Of a DNA stretch of 40,340 nucleotides, positions 26,391 through 34,794 are shown one piece after another (within the stretch, counting starts at the first letter, position 1; every line of letters begins with the position of its first letter). Origin of the DNA: Nitrospiria bacterium (GTDB lineage: Bacteria; Nitrospirota; UBA9217). The DNA lies in assembly GCA_919902495.1 (NCBI GenBank), contig CAKKRC010000083.1, positions 1-40,340 on the forward strand. Direction: 5' to 3'. Made by a program: the position numbers and the translations under genes. A model generated the notes under the pieces. That model did no database searches. It was not told the DNA's origin and was given only the letters and a program-made list of their open reading frames with translations.

Positions 26391-26453
26391 TCAGCAGGAG
26401 CTTTTACACTTGCAGGTCGTTGCCGTGGTCTTTGCCACCTTTTTGATCGACAT
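26391..26453 (-). CDS. Candidate RiPP precursor peptide (20 aa, Cys-rich C-terminus)
   Basis: A 20-residue peptide: a basic N-terminal leader-like half (MSIKKVAKTTATT) and a C-terminal core CKCKSSC. It has a very strong SD (AAAGGAGG, 7 bases before ATG) and its own TTGACA-N17-TACTAT promoter at 26482-26510. A perfect terminator begins 31 bases beyond its stop. It lies 40 bases downstream of a SPASM radical SAM maturase gene on the same strand, the usual position for precursor peptides. The three Cys at alternate spacing fit thioether (sactipeptide/ranthipeptide-like) cross-links to the Lys, Ser or Thr neighbours, but the chemistry is inference. It is too short for routine gene callers. I cannot identify a known family. 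Confidence 0.72.
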   Translation of the reverse strand: MSIKKVAKTTATTCKCKSSC

Positions 26454-26481
26454 GGTGTCGCCTCCTTTCATCGTCAGCTAA

Positions 26482-26510
26482 ATAGTAACAATTCTAATCC
26501 TGCTTGTCAA
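26482..26510 (-). promoter_or_regulatory. sigma70-type promoter of the small peptide
   Basis: On the minus strand a perfect TTGACA, 17-base spacer and TACTAT, with the -35 inside the last codons of the radical SAM gene. The expected start is about 22 bases before the peptide ATG. This would let the peptide be made in large excess over its maturase. Confidence 0.75.
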
Positions 26511-27636
26511 TGACGCCGTAGAGGGAACAGCGGTACAGGTCCTTTCCGGCCGCACGGTCCACCTGTTCAGCGCGATATCGGCACCCGCCCCGGCAGGCCT
26601 CCAGGTACTCGCACTTGCAGCCGAGGCTCTCAAGCCGGATGGGCCGCACGCGCTCCCAGCAGGTTCGCAGGCCTTCGCTGAGGGAGCCAACGGCGCGGTC
26701 GCCGTAAAATGTGCATTTAGCCGCCGTTCCATCGTACAGGACCGCCATAAGATGGAGGCCGCAGGCGTACCCTCTGCCGGTTGAATGCATGCCTCCACCG
26801 TACCCGTAGCCGAGATACTTGCCGCCTATCTCGGGAGCTACGGCGAGCTCGCGGTTGTCCCGCAGCCTTCCGTCAACGCAGGGGACGTCGACGGTCCAGT
26901 CCTTGACACCCAGCGACCTGAAGAGCTCTTCCATGGCGTCAAAGTCCCCGAGGTTGCCGGGATGGACCATGGTCGATACGGAGACCTCGAAGCCGGCATC
27001 CAGAGCGCGGCGAAGCGCATTCAGGGCGAGATCATAGGTCCCGTTTCCGCGAAGCGCATCATGGGAGCTCTGCATCCCGTCGATGCTCACCTGGATCTCA
27101 TGCACCTTGAGCCGGACCAGGAGATCCTTCTTCAGAAGCACGCCGTTCGTGAACAGCACCTTTCTGAGGTACAGGTCCGGAAGCATCTCATTGATCTCGT
27201 CGAACCGGGAGTGAAGGAGCGGCTCGCCCCCCGTAAGCAGGACCCGAAGGCCCTGCATCTCCTCGAAATCCTTCAGTACCGAGCGGACCTGGACCGTCGA
27301 CAGCTCGCGGTCATTGACGTCGCCGAGATAGCAGTGCCTGCACCGGAGGTTGCATTTGCTGGTGAGCTGAAGCTCGAGGTAGCGCAGCGAGGGGTCCGGC
27401 GAGGGTCTCAACGCGGGGCGGGCGACCGTGACCCGTTCCCTCGTCAGGAGACCTTCATCCAGGCAATAATCGATGAAGGCGCTGTCATTATTTTCACACC
27501 CGCCTTCGGATGCGCAGGAGCTGAGAAAGCGAAATGAGTCCTCATCGAGCTCATAGAGCTCATCCTTGGCAAGCTGATAGACCGACGGGGTCTCAAGCCA
27601 TTTCAGCGACGCCTGTCTCGCCAGAGAAAACGCCAT
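26494..27636 (-). CDS. SPASM radical SAM peptide maturase
   Basis: A 380-residue radical SAM enzyme. Residues 1-70 look like a winged-helix/PqqD-like peptide-recognition domain (SLARQASLKWLETPSVYQLAKDELYELDEDSFRFLSSC). The SAM-binding 4Fe-4S motif is CNLRCRHC (Cys95, Cys99, Cys102), then LLTGGEPLL. The C-terminal SPASM region has Cys292, 308, 326, 340, 342, 348, 352 and 370, enough for two auxiliary Fe-S clusters. This is the architecture of RiPP maturases that make thioether or C-C cross-links in Cys-rich peptides. A 20-residue Cys peptide lies directly downstream, and a divergent Cys-rich protein gene lies upstream. A TATAAT -10 at 27643-27648 ends 6 bases before the ATG, so the mRNA is likely leaderless. 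Confidence 0.88.
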   Translation of the reverse strand: MAFSLARQASLKWLETPSVYQLAKDELYELDEDSFRFLSSCASEGGCENNDSAFIDYCLDEGLLTRERVTVARPALRPSPDPSLRYLELQLTSKCNLRCRHCYLGDVNDRELSTVQVRSVLKDFEEMQGLRVLLTGGEPLLHSRFDEINEMLPDLYLRKVLFTNGVLLKKDLLVRLKVHEIQVSIDGMQSSHDALRGNGTYDLALNALRRALDAGFEVSVSTMVHPGNLGDFDAMEELFRSLGVKDWTVDVPCVDGRLRDNRELAVAPEIGGKYLGYGYGGGMHSTGRGYACGLHLMAVLYDGTAAKCTFYGDRAVGSLSEGLRTCWERVRPIRLESLGCKCEYLEACRGGCRYRAEQVDRAAGKDLYRCSLYGVIDKQD

Positions 27637-27642
27637 GGATTA

Positions 27643-27648
27643 ATTATA
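27643..27648 (-). promoter_or_regulatory. TATAAT -10 of the radical SAM maturase (leaderless)
   Basis: On the minus strand TATAAT ends 6 bases before the ATG at 27636, so the expected start coincides with the A of the ATG. No SD is present. It overlaps the divergent promoter region of the 116-residue Cys-rich gene. Confidence 0.6.
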
Positions 27649-27671
27649 CACGATGGTTTCGCGATTTTTGT

Positions 27672-27677
27672 TATAAT
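27672..27677 (+). promoter_or_regulatory. Extended -10 promoter of the Cys-rich protein (leaderless)
   Basis: TTGTTATAAT (extended -10) ends 6 bases before the ATG at 27684; the expected start is at or next to the ATG. No SD is present. Confidence 0.6.
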
Positions 27678-27683
27678 GTGTTC

Positions 27684-28034
27684 ATGCCTCGGGAAAAAAA
27701 AGGAAGGGTGGACACAACGCTCTGCCATAATTTCTGTCAGTACTACAAGCCGGGCAAGAACGAAGAGCTTGCGTGCCAGGGTTATGTCGTTGTCCATCGG
27801 CTCATTGAAAAGGGCAGGCACGTATCCCAGGATAAGCCCCGGCGAACGGCGGCACTTGATGCAAGGACCATTGAAGGCCTGAAAGGACGCGTGTGCGCGG
27901 CCTGCTCCTTCCGCGCGGCAGATTGTGATTTTATCTTGAGCGGCGGAACGGCGTCTCCCTGCGGCGGGTATGTGCTGCTGTTCCACCTCTTGGGCAGCGG
28001 CGACCTGACGCTTGAGGAATTGGAAGAAAGATGA
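27684..28034 (+). CDS. Cys-rich protein divergent from the radical SAM maturase
   Basis: A 116-residue protein. It has a clear pattern of Cys clusters: TTLCHNFCQYYKPG (CxxxC), then ELACQGY, RVCAACSFRAADCDFIL (CxxC, C) and ASPCGGYVLLFHLL, with a charged C-terminus (GSGDLTLEELEER). Such clusters suggest one or more Fe-S or Zn sites. It is transcribed divergently from the maturase, from a leaderless promoter. I do not recognise the family. Its tail (Y, nine residues, GDL) loosely recalls the NCBIfam name 'Y_X(10)_GDL', but the spacing differs by one and I could not check it. It may be a partner in peptide maturation or sensing; that is inference. Confidence 0.7.
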   Translation: MPREKKGRVDTTLCHNFCQYYKPGKNEELACQGYVVVHRLIEKGRHVSQDKPRRTAALDARTIEGLKGRVCAACSFRAADCDFILSGGTASPCGGYVLLFHLLGSGDLTLEELEER

Positions 28035-28091
28035 CCTGTCCGTGTTTAGTCTATCCGGATCAAATTGCGGCGTAAAAAGATAGAGGTGTCT

Positions 28092-29822
28092 ATGGACTAT
28101 ACGATCAAGGTCGGCGGTGAAGCAGGGCAGGGGATTCAGACCATCGGCGAAACGCTGGGCCGGGTATTTTCCCGCGGCGGATATCACGTTTTTACGAACC
28201 AGGAATACGAGTCCCGGGTCCGCGGCGGACATAATTTCTACCAGATACGGTTCTCCGACCGGCCGGTCATGGCGCCGAAGGACGCGGTGGACATCATCGT
28301 GGCCCTGGACAAGGAAAGCATCCTGCTCCACGCCCAGGAGCTTACGTCCCGCGGGCAGATCATCTACGACGCCGATGCCCTGAAGGAAAAACATGACACG
28401 CAGGCATTCCTCGATATTCCGTTCGCGAAGCTGGCCGTCGAGCACGGCGGCGACAAGATCATGGCGAACACGGTCGCCACGGGCGCGGTGCTCGGCATGC
28501 TCGGCATGGAGCTTGACATCCTGATGGGGATCATTGCCGACACGTTCGGAAAGAAGGGCGAGAAGGTCATCACCGCGAACAAGAACGCCGCGCTGGCGGG
28601 ATACGATCACGCGGTAAAGGGTTGTCTCAAATGCAGCTTTGCCGTCGCTCCCGTCGAGAAGGCCGAACCGCGCATGCTGGTCGGCGGGACCGAGGCCATC
28701 GCCCTGGGCGCCCTGGCATCGGGGGTAAAGTTCTACTCGGCCTATCCTATGACGCCGTCCACAGGCATCATGAACTATCTCGCGGGCAAGGAAAAGGAAT
28801 ACGGCATGGTCGTGGAGCAGGCCGAGGACGAGATCGCGGCCGTCAACATGGCGCTGGGCGCGTCGTTCGCGGGGGTGCGCGCAATGACCGGCACGTCGGG
28901 CGGCGGTTTCGCCCTGATGGTAGAGGGCGTTTCCCTTGCCGCCATCACGGAAACACCGATCGTGATCGCCATGGGACAGCGGCCGGGCCCGGCGACAGGC
29001 CTTCCCACCCGGACCGAACAGGGCGAGCTGCATATGGTGCTGCACGCGGGCCACGGCGAGTTCCCGCGGTTCATCTTTGCGCCGGGCACGCCCGAGCAGG
29101 CGTTCTTTCTCACGAACAAGGCCTTTGATCTGGCCGAAAAGTATCAGGTTCCGGCCTTCATCCTTTTCGATACCTATCTCTCCGATTCCCAGTGGACCTA
29201 TAAGGGATTCGATCTCGAGCGGATCAGGACGACGGACTATCGCCTCCGGGGGGAGGCGTTCCAGGCACGGGCCGTCTACAAGCGCCACGCATACACGGAG
29301 AGCGGGGTGAGCCCCCTGGCCGTGCCCGGCGACGCGAGGCACCTGGTGGTGACGGACAGCGACGAACACGATGAGGAAGGACATATCACCGAGGACGCTG
29401 CTGTCCGCGTCAACATGGTGGAGAAACGGCTCTTCAAGAAGCTGCCGCGCATGCAGGAAGAGATCGCCCCGCCGTTCCTCTATGGGGACCACAATCCTGA
29501 TATTGTCATCACCGGCTGGGGTTCGCTGTACGGCCTCCTGCGGGAAGCCGTGGACGAGCTGTCCAAGAACTACGGCATTGCCCTGCTGCACTTCAGCGAG
29601 CTCACACCGTTCCCCGGCACGGAGAAATTCGACTACCTCAGGCTTCTCTCCAAGGCGCAGCTTTCCATCTGCGTCGAGCAGAACGCCACGGGACAGCTCG
29701 CGAGATTGATGAGGACCGAGACGGGTTACGAGTTCGGCGCGCTGCTCAACAAGTATGACGGCCGGCCGTTCACGGTCGAGTCGCTGGTGAAGAACCTGAA
29801 GGGGCTGATCAGGAAGCTGTAG
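28092..29822 (+). CDS. korA: 2-oxoacid:ferredoxin oxidoreductase, fused gamma-alpha subunit
   Basis: A 576-residue subunit with an N-terminal gamma domain (DYTIKVGGEAGQGIQTIGETLGRVFSRGGYHVF, about residues 1-190) fused to the alpha domain starting at GGTEAIALGALASGVKFYSAYPMTPSTGIMNYL. It has the conserved VVEQAEDEIAAVNMALGASFAGVRAMTGTSGGGFALM block. With korB it oxidises 2-oxoglutarate (or another 2-oxoacid) to an acyl-CoA with ferredoxin reduction. I chose ATG 28092 (SD TAGAGGTG); the in-frame extension upstream has no SD. A palindromic repeat interrupts the operon between korA and korB. Confidence 0.92.
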   Translation: MDYTIKVGGEAGQGIQTIGETLGRVFSRGGYHVFTNQEYESRVRGGHNFYQIRFSDRPVMAPKDAVDIIVALDKESILLHAQELTSRGQIIYDADALKEKHDTQAFLDIPFAKLAVEHGGDKIMANTVATGAVLGMLGMELDILMGIIADTFGKKGEKVITANKNAALAGYDHAVKGCLKCSFAVAPVEKAEPRMLVGGTEAIALGALASGVKFYSAYPMTPSTGIMNYLAGKEKEYGMVVEQAEDEIAAVNMALGASFAGVRAMTGTSGGGFALMVEGVSLAAITETPIVIAMGQRPGPATGLPTRTEQGELHMVLHAGHGEFPRFIFAPGTPEQAFFLTNKAFDLAEKYQVPAFILFDTYLSDSQWTYKGFDLERIRTTDYRLRGEAFQARAVYKRHAYTESGVSPLAVPGDARHLVVTDSDEHDEEGHITEDAAVRVNMVEKRLFKKLPRMQEEIAPPFLYGDHNPDIVITGWGSLYGLLREAVDELSKNYGIALLHFSELTPFPGTEKFDYLRLLSKAQLSICVEQNATGQLARLMRTETGYEFGALLNKYDGRPFTVESLVKNLKGLIRKL

Positions 29823-29832
29823 AAAGCATAGG

Positions 29833-29952
29833 CACGAACACAAATGACACGAATGGGACGAATGACACGAATACGACAAAAAACAAAAGAAATAGGCCGC
29901 GATGGTTGTTGCATTTATTCGTGCTATTCGTCAATTCGTGAAATTCGTGTTC
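29833..29952. repeat. Palindrome of CACGAAT/ATTCGTG words between korA and korB
   Basis: The left arm contains GACACGAATGGGACGAATGACACGAAT. The right arm has ATTCGTGCTATTCGTCAATTCGTGAAATTCGTG, its near-complement. The centre is AT-rich and has no coding potential. The korA stop is 10 bases before it and korB starts 37 bases after. Confidence 0.75.
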
Positions 29953-29989
29953 AAAGGTTTTAAGGTCTTCTGCGAACAGGAGAAACAGC

Positions 29990-30844
29990 ATGCCAACGCC
30001 AGATGAGTATCGAGGACAAATCCCGGCATGGTGCCCCGGATGCGGGAACTTCCCCATCCTCAAGACCTTCAGGGACGCCATGGCGGAGCTGGGGATCGAA
30101 CCGCACCGGTACACGCTCGTGTCCGGCATCGGTCAGGCCGCGAAGTTCCCCCACTACACGAAAGGGAACACCTTTAACGGCCTCCACGGCAGGGCGCTCC
30201 CCGTCGCAGCAGGCATCCGGCTCGCGAACCACGAGATGCCGGTCATCGTCACGACCGGCGACGGAGACTGTTATGGCGAGGGCGGCAACCATCTTATGGC
30301 CGCAATGCGGCGGAACATCAACATAAAACTGTTCGTCCACGACAACCAGATATACGGACTGACCAAGGGACAGCCTTCACCCACGACGGGCGAAGGCACG
30401 GTGACGAAGAACATGCCCTTCGGAGTCATTTCCGGCCAGTTCAGCCCCATGACGCTCGCGGTGGCGCTGGACTGCAGCTTCGCCGCACGGGCGTTCGCCG
30501 GTGATATCGAGCACTTGAAGGCGATCGTGAAAGAGGCGATCAACCACAAGGGATTCTCGCTCGTGGACATCCTTCAGCCCTGCGTCTCCTTCAATAAGGT
30601 AAACACCTACGAGTGGTACCGCCAGCGGGTCTACAAGCTCGGGCCGGACCACGATCCCGCGGACCGAAACGCCGCGTTCCAGAGGTCGCTCGAGTGGGGC
30701 GACAAGATTCCCCTCGGGATCATCTATCGGCACGACCGGCCGACCTTTGAGGAGCGCTTTCCGGTCCTCAGCGGCAAACCGCTGGTGAAGCAGGAGCAGT
30801 TCAATACGGGAAAGCTCGAAAGAACGCTGGCCGAGTTCCGCTGA
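29990..30844 (+). CDS. korB: 2-oxoacid:ferredoxin oxidoreductase, beta subunit
   Basis: A 284-residue TPP-binding subunit. It has the CPGCGNFPILKTFRDAM start that belongs to this family, GHGRALPVAAGIR-type sequence (LHGRALPVAAGIRLAN), and the TPP motif GDGDCYGEGGNHLMAAMRRNINIKLFVHDNQIYGLTKGQPSPTT. The Cys pairs near the N-terminus (WCPGCG) and DCYGEGG are expected for a small Fe-S or structural role. It pairs with korA as a two-subunit enzyme. SD ACAGGAGAA precedes ATG 29990. Confidence 0.94.
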   Translation: MPTPDEYRGQIPAWCPGCGNFPILKTFRDAMAELGIEPHRYTLVSGIGQAAKFPHYTKGNTFNGLHGRALPVAAGIRLANHEMPVIVTTGDGDCYGEGGNHLMAAMRRNINIKLFVHDNQIYGLTKGQPSPTTGEGTVTKNMPFGVISGQFSPMTLAVALDCSFAARAFAGDIEHLKAIVKEAINHKGFSLVDILQPCVSFNKVNTYEWYRQRVYKLGPDHDPADRNAAFQRSLEWGDKIPLGIIYRHDRPTFEERFPVLSGKPLVKQEQFNTGKLERTLAEFR

Positions 30845-30891
30845 CGGAAGGAACGGGACGCGCATTCGGGGAGAGAAAGGTCCGGACAACC

Positions 30892-31959
30892 ATGGCGAGA
30901 ATTTCAAAGCGAAGAACCAAGAAGGTAGGGCTTCCCGCCGGGTCGCTTGTGTACACGGGCGAGCAGGCGCTCGGGAAGGTCGAGGTCACGCTCATTGACT
31001 ACGACGAGCAGACCTTCGAGGAACGCCCGCTGCACTCGGTGGACGAATGTGCGATCTACAAGGCCAAGCCAACGGCAACCTGGATCAATGTGGACGGGGT
31101 GCACAACCCACCCATGCTGGAAAAGATCGGCGAGTGCTTCGGCCTCCACCGCCTGGTGACCGAGGACCTGATGAGCGTGGTCCAGCGGCCCAAGGTCGAG
31201 GATCACAGCGAGTATCTCTTCGTGGTCCTCAAAATGCTCACCTATGACGAGAAGGACGGCCGGATCGTTCCGGAGCAGGTGAGCCTCATCGTGGGAGACA
31301 ACTTCCTGCTGTCGTTCCAGGAGGGCGTCAAGGGCGACGTGTTTCCCCTGATCCGCGACCGTCTGCGCGCAGGCAGGGGGAAAATCCGGAAAATGGGCGT
31401 GGACTACCTTGCCTATTCGCTCCTGGACGCGCTGGTGGACGGCTATTTTGTGATCCTCGAAAAGCTCGGCGAACGCATCGATCTGCTGGAGGAGGAGCTC
31501 ATCGCCCGGCCCGGCAGGACCGTCGTTGGACAGATCTATCAGCTGAAGCGGGAGCTCCTGTTCCTGCACAAGGCGGTATGGCCGCTCCGCGAGGTCGTCT
31601 CGTCCCTGGTGCGGCGGGAATCGCCGCTCATCCGGGAGGCGACCGCCCCCTATCTGCGGGACGTATACGACCATGTGGTGCAGGCGATCGACAGCGTGGA
31701 GATCTACCGCGACATGCTTTCTACCATGCTCGACCTGTATCTCTCGAGCGTCAGCAACCGGATGAACGAGATCATGAAGGTCCTGACCATCATCGCCACG
31801 ATCTTCATGCCGCTCACGTTCCTTGCCGGGGTCTACGGCATGAACTTCAAGCACATGCCCGAGCTCGAATGGAAATACGGGTACCTCTTTGCCTGGGTCA
31901 TCATGGCCGGGATTGGGATCGCCATGGGTTTCTACTTCAAGCGGAAAAAATGGATGTAA
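30892..31959 (+). CDS. corA: CorA-family magnesium/cobalt transporter
   Basis: A 355-residue CorA. The long N-terminal cytoplasmic domain ends in a helix with EEELIARPGRTVVGQIYQLKRELLFLHKAVWPLREVV. Two C-terminal membrane helices are VLTIIATIFMPLTFLAGVYGMNF and YLFAWVIMAGIGIAMGFYF. The YGMNF (GMN) selectivity loop follows the first helix and MPEL is in the loop. The basic C-terminus KRKKW is typical. It transports Mg2+ (and possibly Co2+ or Ni2+) into the cell. An SD-like GAAAGG lies ahead of ATG 30892. Confidence 0.94.
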   Translation: MARISKRRTKKVGLPAGSLVYTGEQALGKVEVTLIDYDEQTFEERPLHSVDECAIYKAKPTATWINVDGVHNPPMLEKIGECFGLHRLVTEDLMSVVQRPKVEDHSEYLFVVLKMLTYDEKDGRIVPEQVSLIVGDNFLLSFQEGVKGDVFPLIRDRLRAGRGKIRKMGVDYLAYSLLDALVDGYFVILEKLGERIDLLEEELIARPGRTVVGQIYQLKRELLFLHKAVWPLREVVSSLVRRESPLIREATAPYLRDVYDHVVQAIDSVEIYRDMLSTMLDLYLSSVSNRMNEIMKVLTIIATIFMPLTFLAGVYGMNFKHMPELEWKYGYLFAWVIMAGIGIAMGFYFKRKKWM

Positions 31960-32010
31960 CGGTGAGCGGGGGGCCGGACATGCGGTCCGAAGCGAGCAGC
32001 ACAGCAAGGG

Positions 32011-32160
32011 CACGTGGACACAGAAGAAACGGATCGACTGCAGATAACGGCTGCACAGCCGAACTATTCCTTCGCGCAGACCTTGTCCACTGAGCGGCGT
32101 TCCCTCAACAATGGATCCGATCTTTTCCCGCATCTATCCGTGTCAACTGCTGTGTCTGCG
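32011..32160. repeat. Weak palindrome of GTGGACACAG/CTGTGTCTGC words
   Basis: Words such as GTGGACACAGAAGAAACGGAT at the left are echoed in complement at the right (ATCCGTGTCAACTGCTGTGTC). The region 31960-32197 between corA and the histidine kinase holds no other recognisable feature. Confidence 0.4.
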
Positions 32161-32197
32161 TTCCGGGGAACGGCGGCGAAGCAGGGCGGCCGAGCGG

Positions 32198-34711
32198 TCA
32201 GTTCGCGCCGGTCATATGAAGGACCTCGTCGACCTTCCGGAGGAGGTCTTCGGGGAGGAATGGTTTCGAGAGCAGCGTCGTTGAGCTGTCAATGACCCCT
32301 TTTCTGCCGAGATAGTCCGCGGTGTATCCGCTGATGAACAGCACCTTGATGTCCGGAGCCATCTGCCGGATCTCGCCATGGACCGCCTTGCCGTTCTTCT
32401 TCGGCATGATCACATCGAGGATGAGCATCCCGATCTCGGCCCGGTTCGCGATATATTTTTCCAGCGCGTCCTCCCCGTCTACTGCCTCGATGACCGTGTA
32501 TCCCGCCGCGACAAGGGCGTCCCGCGTGAGGTCCCGCACTTCCTTGCTGTCCTCGGCAAGCAGAATGGTCTCCGAGCCGCGGGCGAGGGCCGCAGCCATC
32601 GGCGCACGCTGCTCGCTGATCGACGCCTCGATCTCGGGAAAATAGATCGTGAAGGTCGTACCCTTCCCTCGCGTGCTGGTGACGATGATATTCCCCTGGT
32701 GCTGCTTGACGATCCCGTAGACGATCGAAAGTCCGAGCCCCGTGCCCTTGCCGACCTCCTTGGTCGTAAAGAAGGGATCAAAGATCTTCCCCCGCGTGTC
32801 GTCGTCCATTCCCATGCCGGTGTCCGATATGGAGAGCACGATGTAGCTGCCCTGTTCTTTGAGGCCGAGCGTCTGGGCACGGTCACGATCAAGCTCCTGC
32901 CGCATCGTTGAAATGGTCAGGATCCCGCCGTCGGTCATGGCGTCCCGTGCATTGGTGCAGAGGTTCATCAGTACCTGCTCGATCTGCCCCGTATCTCCCA
33001 GGACCCGCTGCTCTCCGTCGGCGAGCATGGTCACGAGCTCGATGTCTTCGCCGATGACCCTGAGCAGCAGCTTCTCCATGCTCCGGACGGTATCATTCAG
33101 GTTGAACGGCCGATTCTCGATCTTTTGCTTTCTGCTGAAGGTAAGGAGGCTTTTCGTGAGGCTTGCGGCCCTGTTCGCCGCCGCGAGAAGATTCTCGATG
33201 ATCTCCGGAGATTGCCTGCCCTCCCGGGCCTGCATCTTGAGGATGCTGGTGTAGCCCAGGATGGCGGTCAGGATATTGTTGAAGTCGTGGGCAATGCCGC
33301 CCGTAAGGGTCCCGACGGCCTCCATCTTGAGCGCATGGCGGAGCTGGTCCTCGAGGTTCCGCTTCGCAGTGATGTTGTTGATGGTCTCGATGACCGAGAC
33401 GACGTTGCCGTTCGAGTCCTTCATGGGGAACGATTTCGTCTCCACGTACACATAGTTCCCGGCGCTGTCCCGGTGGGTGTGCAACGCGGCATGGGACGCG
33501 CCCGTTTCGTAGGCCTGCTTCACGGCGCACTCTTCACCTGCTTCGTAGCAGGGCTTCTGTATCTTGTGGGAGATCTCGTAGCAGTGCTTTCCGATGATCG
33601 CATCGACCGGCATCCGCACCTGGTCGGCGTAGGCATGGTTCGCCGAAACCACGCGGAAATCCCGGTCGATGACAATGAAGGCCTCGTCCACCGCCTGCAG
33701 GATGTCCCTGTTCATTTCCGCGACCTTCCTGCTGTCCGTAATGTCCAGTATCATTCCCGAGATGATGCCGCCTTCCAGGGACCCGCTCAGCAGGACATGA
33801 CGGGTCTGTCCGGTCCGGGTGAGCAGATCAAGCTCGAAGTCCTGGAGGGACCCATGGTCGCGAAGGCGCTGGAGCACGACCGCACGGTCAGAGGGGTTCC
33901 GGTAGCGCATCAGCACTCCCTCCGCCTGGAGCGCCTCCGGTGACGGAAATTCGAACATCGTTGCCATGGCCTCATTTGCGTACAGGAGCTCGCCGGAAAG
34001 GCTGGTGCGATAGATCCCCACGAGGGCATTGTCCACAAGATCGCGGTAATTCTTCTCCGATGCCCGGAGCGCCTCTTCGGCCTTCATGCGCGCCGTGATG
34101 TCCCGCACCATTTCTATCCCTGCGATAACGTTTCCCGACCGGTCCATGAGCGGAGAGGCGATGATCTCGTAATGGACCATTCCCTGTTCCGTGAACCGCT
34201 TTTGCTCGGCCCGGTGGACCTTGCCGTCCTGAAAGGACAGCGCCACATGGCAGCCGGGGCAGACCTGGTCACGTCGCTGGTAGGCCTGGTAACAGTATTC
34301 CCCGGCCCGGTCGCCACCGACGATGTCCTTGTGGCGCTGGTTCTGGTACAGCACCCGGAAGTCCCGGTCCTGAATGCTGATCCCCTCGCCCATGGCGGCG
34401 ACAATGGCTTCAAAGCGCGATTTCTCGTGCTCGAGATCATGGAGAGTGCTTACCAGGGTCTTGTGTGCCTGCTGATGAAGGGAAACCTGCCTGCGGATAT
34501 ACCAGTAGAGAACTGCGGCGGTGCTGATGATGAAGAACCAGCCTTTATAGGTCTGCATGCGGACAAACGTATGCTGATCAGAGAACAGCGCTACAAGCGC
34601 CCGGTCGGAACAGAGGATCCACAGACAGCCGGCCAAAGCGTAGATGAGCGAGATCTTGAGGGGGCTGATCCTGCCGGGTGGAGTTTTTTTGTGTGCGGCC
34701 GAAATATCCAT
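32198..34711 (-). CDS. Hybrid histidine kinase with three PAS domains
   Basis: An 837-residue sensor kinase. Two N-terminal hydrophobic helices (about 18-40 and 56-72) anchor it. Three PAS-like domains follow (about 95-210, 217-330, 333-450). The HisKA has GGIAHDFNN with phospho-acceptor His475; the HATPase has CTNARDA and [13 protein letters not shown], then a C-terminal receiver ([26 protein letters not shown]). PAS1 and PAS3 contain extra Cys: [15 protein letters not shown] (140, 151, 154) and [19 protein letters not shown] (377, 388, 395), a pattern that hints at metal or redox sensing. It has its own promoter TTGCAA-N17-TATAAT at 34795-34823. Confidence 0.92.
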   Translation of the reverse strand: MDISAAHKKTPPGRISPLKISLIYALAGCLWILCSDRALVALFSDQHTFVRMQTYKGWFFIISTAAVLYWYIRRQVSLHQQAHKTLVSTLHDLEHEKSRFEAIVAAMGEGISIQDRDFRVLYQNQRHKDIVGGDRAGEYCYQAYQRRDQVCPGCHVALSFQDGKVHRAEQKRFTEQGMVHYEIIASPLMDRSGNVIAGIEMVRDITARMKAEEALRASEKNYRDLVDNALVGIYRTSLSGELLYANEAMATMFEFPSPEALQAEGVLMRYRNPSDRAVVLQRLRDHGSLQDFELDLLTRTGQTRHVLLSGSLEGGIISGMILDITDSRKVAEMNRDILQAVDEAFIVIDRDFRVVSANHAYADQVRMPVDAIIGKHCYEISHKIQKPCYEAGEECAVKQAYETGASHAALHTHRDSAGNYVYVETKSFPMKDSNGNVVSVIETINNITAKRNLEDQLRHALKMEAVGTLTGGIAHDFNNILTAILGYTSILKMQAREGRQSPEIIENLLAAANRAASLTKSLLTFSRKQKIENRPFNLNDTVRSMEKLLLRVIGEDIELVTMLADGEQRVLGDTGQIEQVLMNLCTNARDAMTDGGILTISTMRQELDRDRAQTLGLKEQGSYIVLSISDTGMGMDDDTRGKIFDPFFTTKEVGKGTGLGLSIVYGIVKQHQGNIIVTSTRGKGTTFTIYFPEIEASISEQRAPMAAALARGSETILLAEDSKEVRDLTRDALVAAGYTVIEAVDGEDALEKYIANRAEIGMLILDVIMPKKNGKAVHGEIRQMAPDIKVLFISGYTADYLGRKGVIDSSTTLLSKPFLPEDLLRKVDEVLHMTGAN

Positions 34712-34794
34712 GAGGTTGTTCAGCAGTTTTCAGAAAGCATAAAGACCCTCTTCGGCCGGATGCTCAAAGGGAGGATGAATATATTTGTAGTATT

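Noticed and set aside
26364-26393. TGA of the 20-residue peptide as a selenocysteine codon (would add U-SGAVSRSK)
   Set aside because: The frame stays open for 8 more codons and selenocysteine seems to be used in this genome, but the nearest stem (GCGC/GCGC) puts its loop only about 9 bases after the TGA, too close for a bacterial SECIS, and the larger hairpin further on is an ordinary terminator.
27603-29879. 758-codon minus-strand ORF across the Cys-rich gene and korA
   Set aside because: It is an antisense shadow of korA and of the Cys-rich gene, both of which have clear motifs and plus-strand starts.
32479-32892. Arg/Ser-rich minus-strand ORF inside the histidine kinase receiver and HATPase region
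   Set aside because: Alternative frame of the kinase, low-complexity composition, no start signal.
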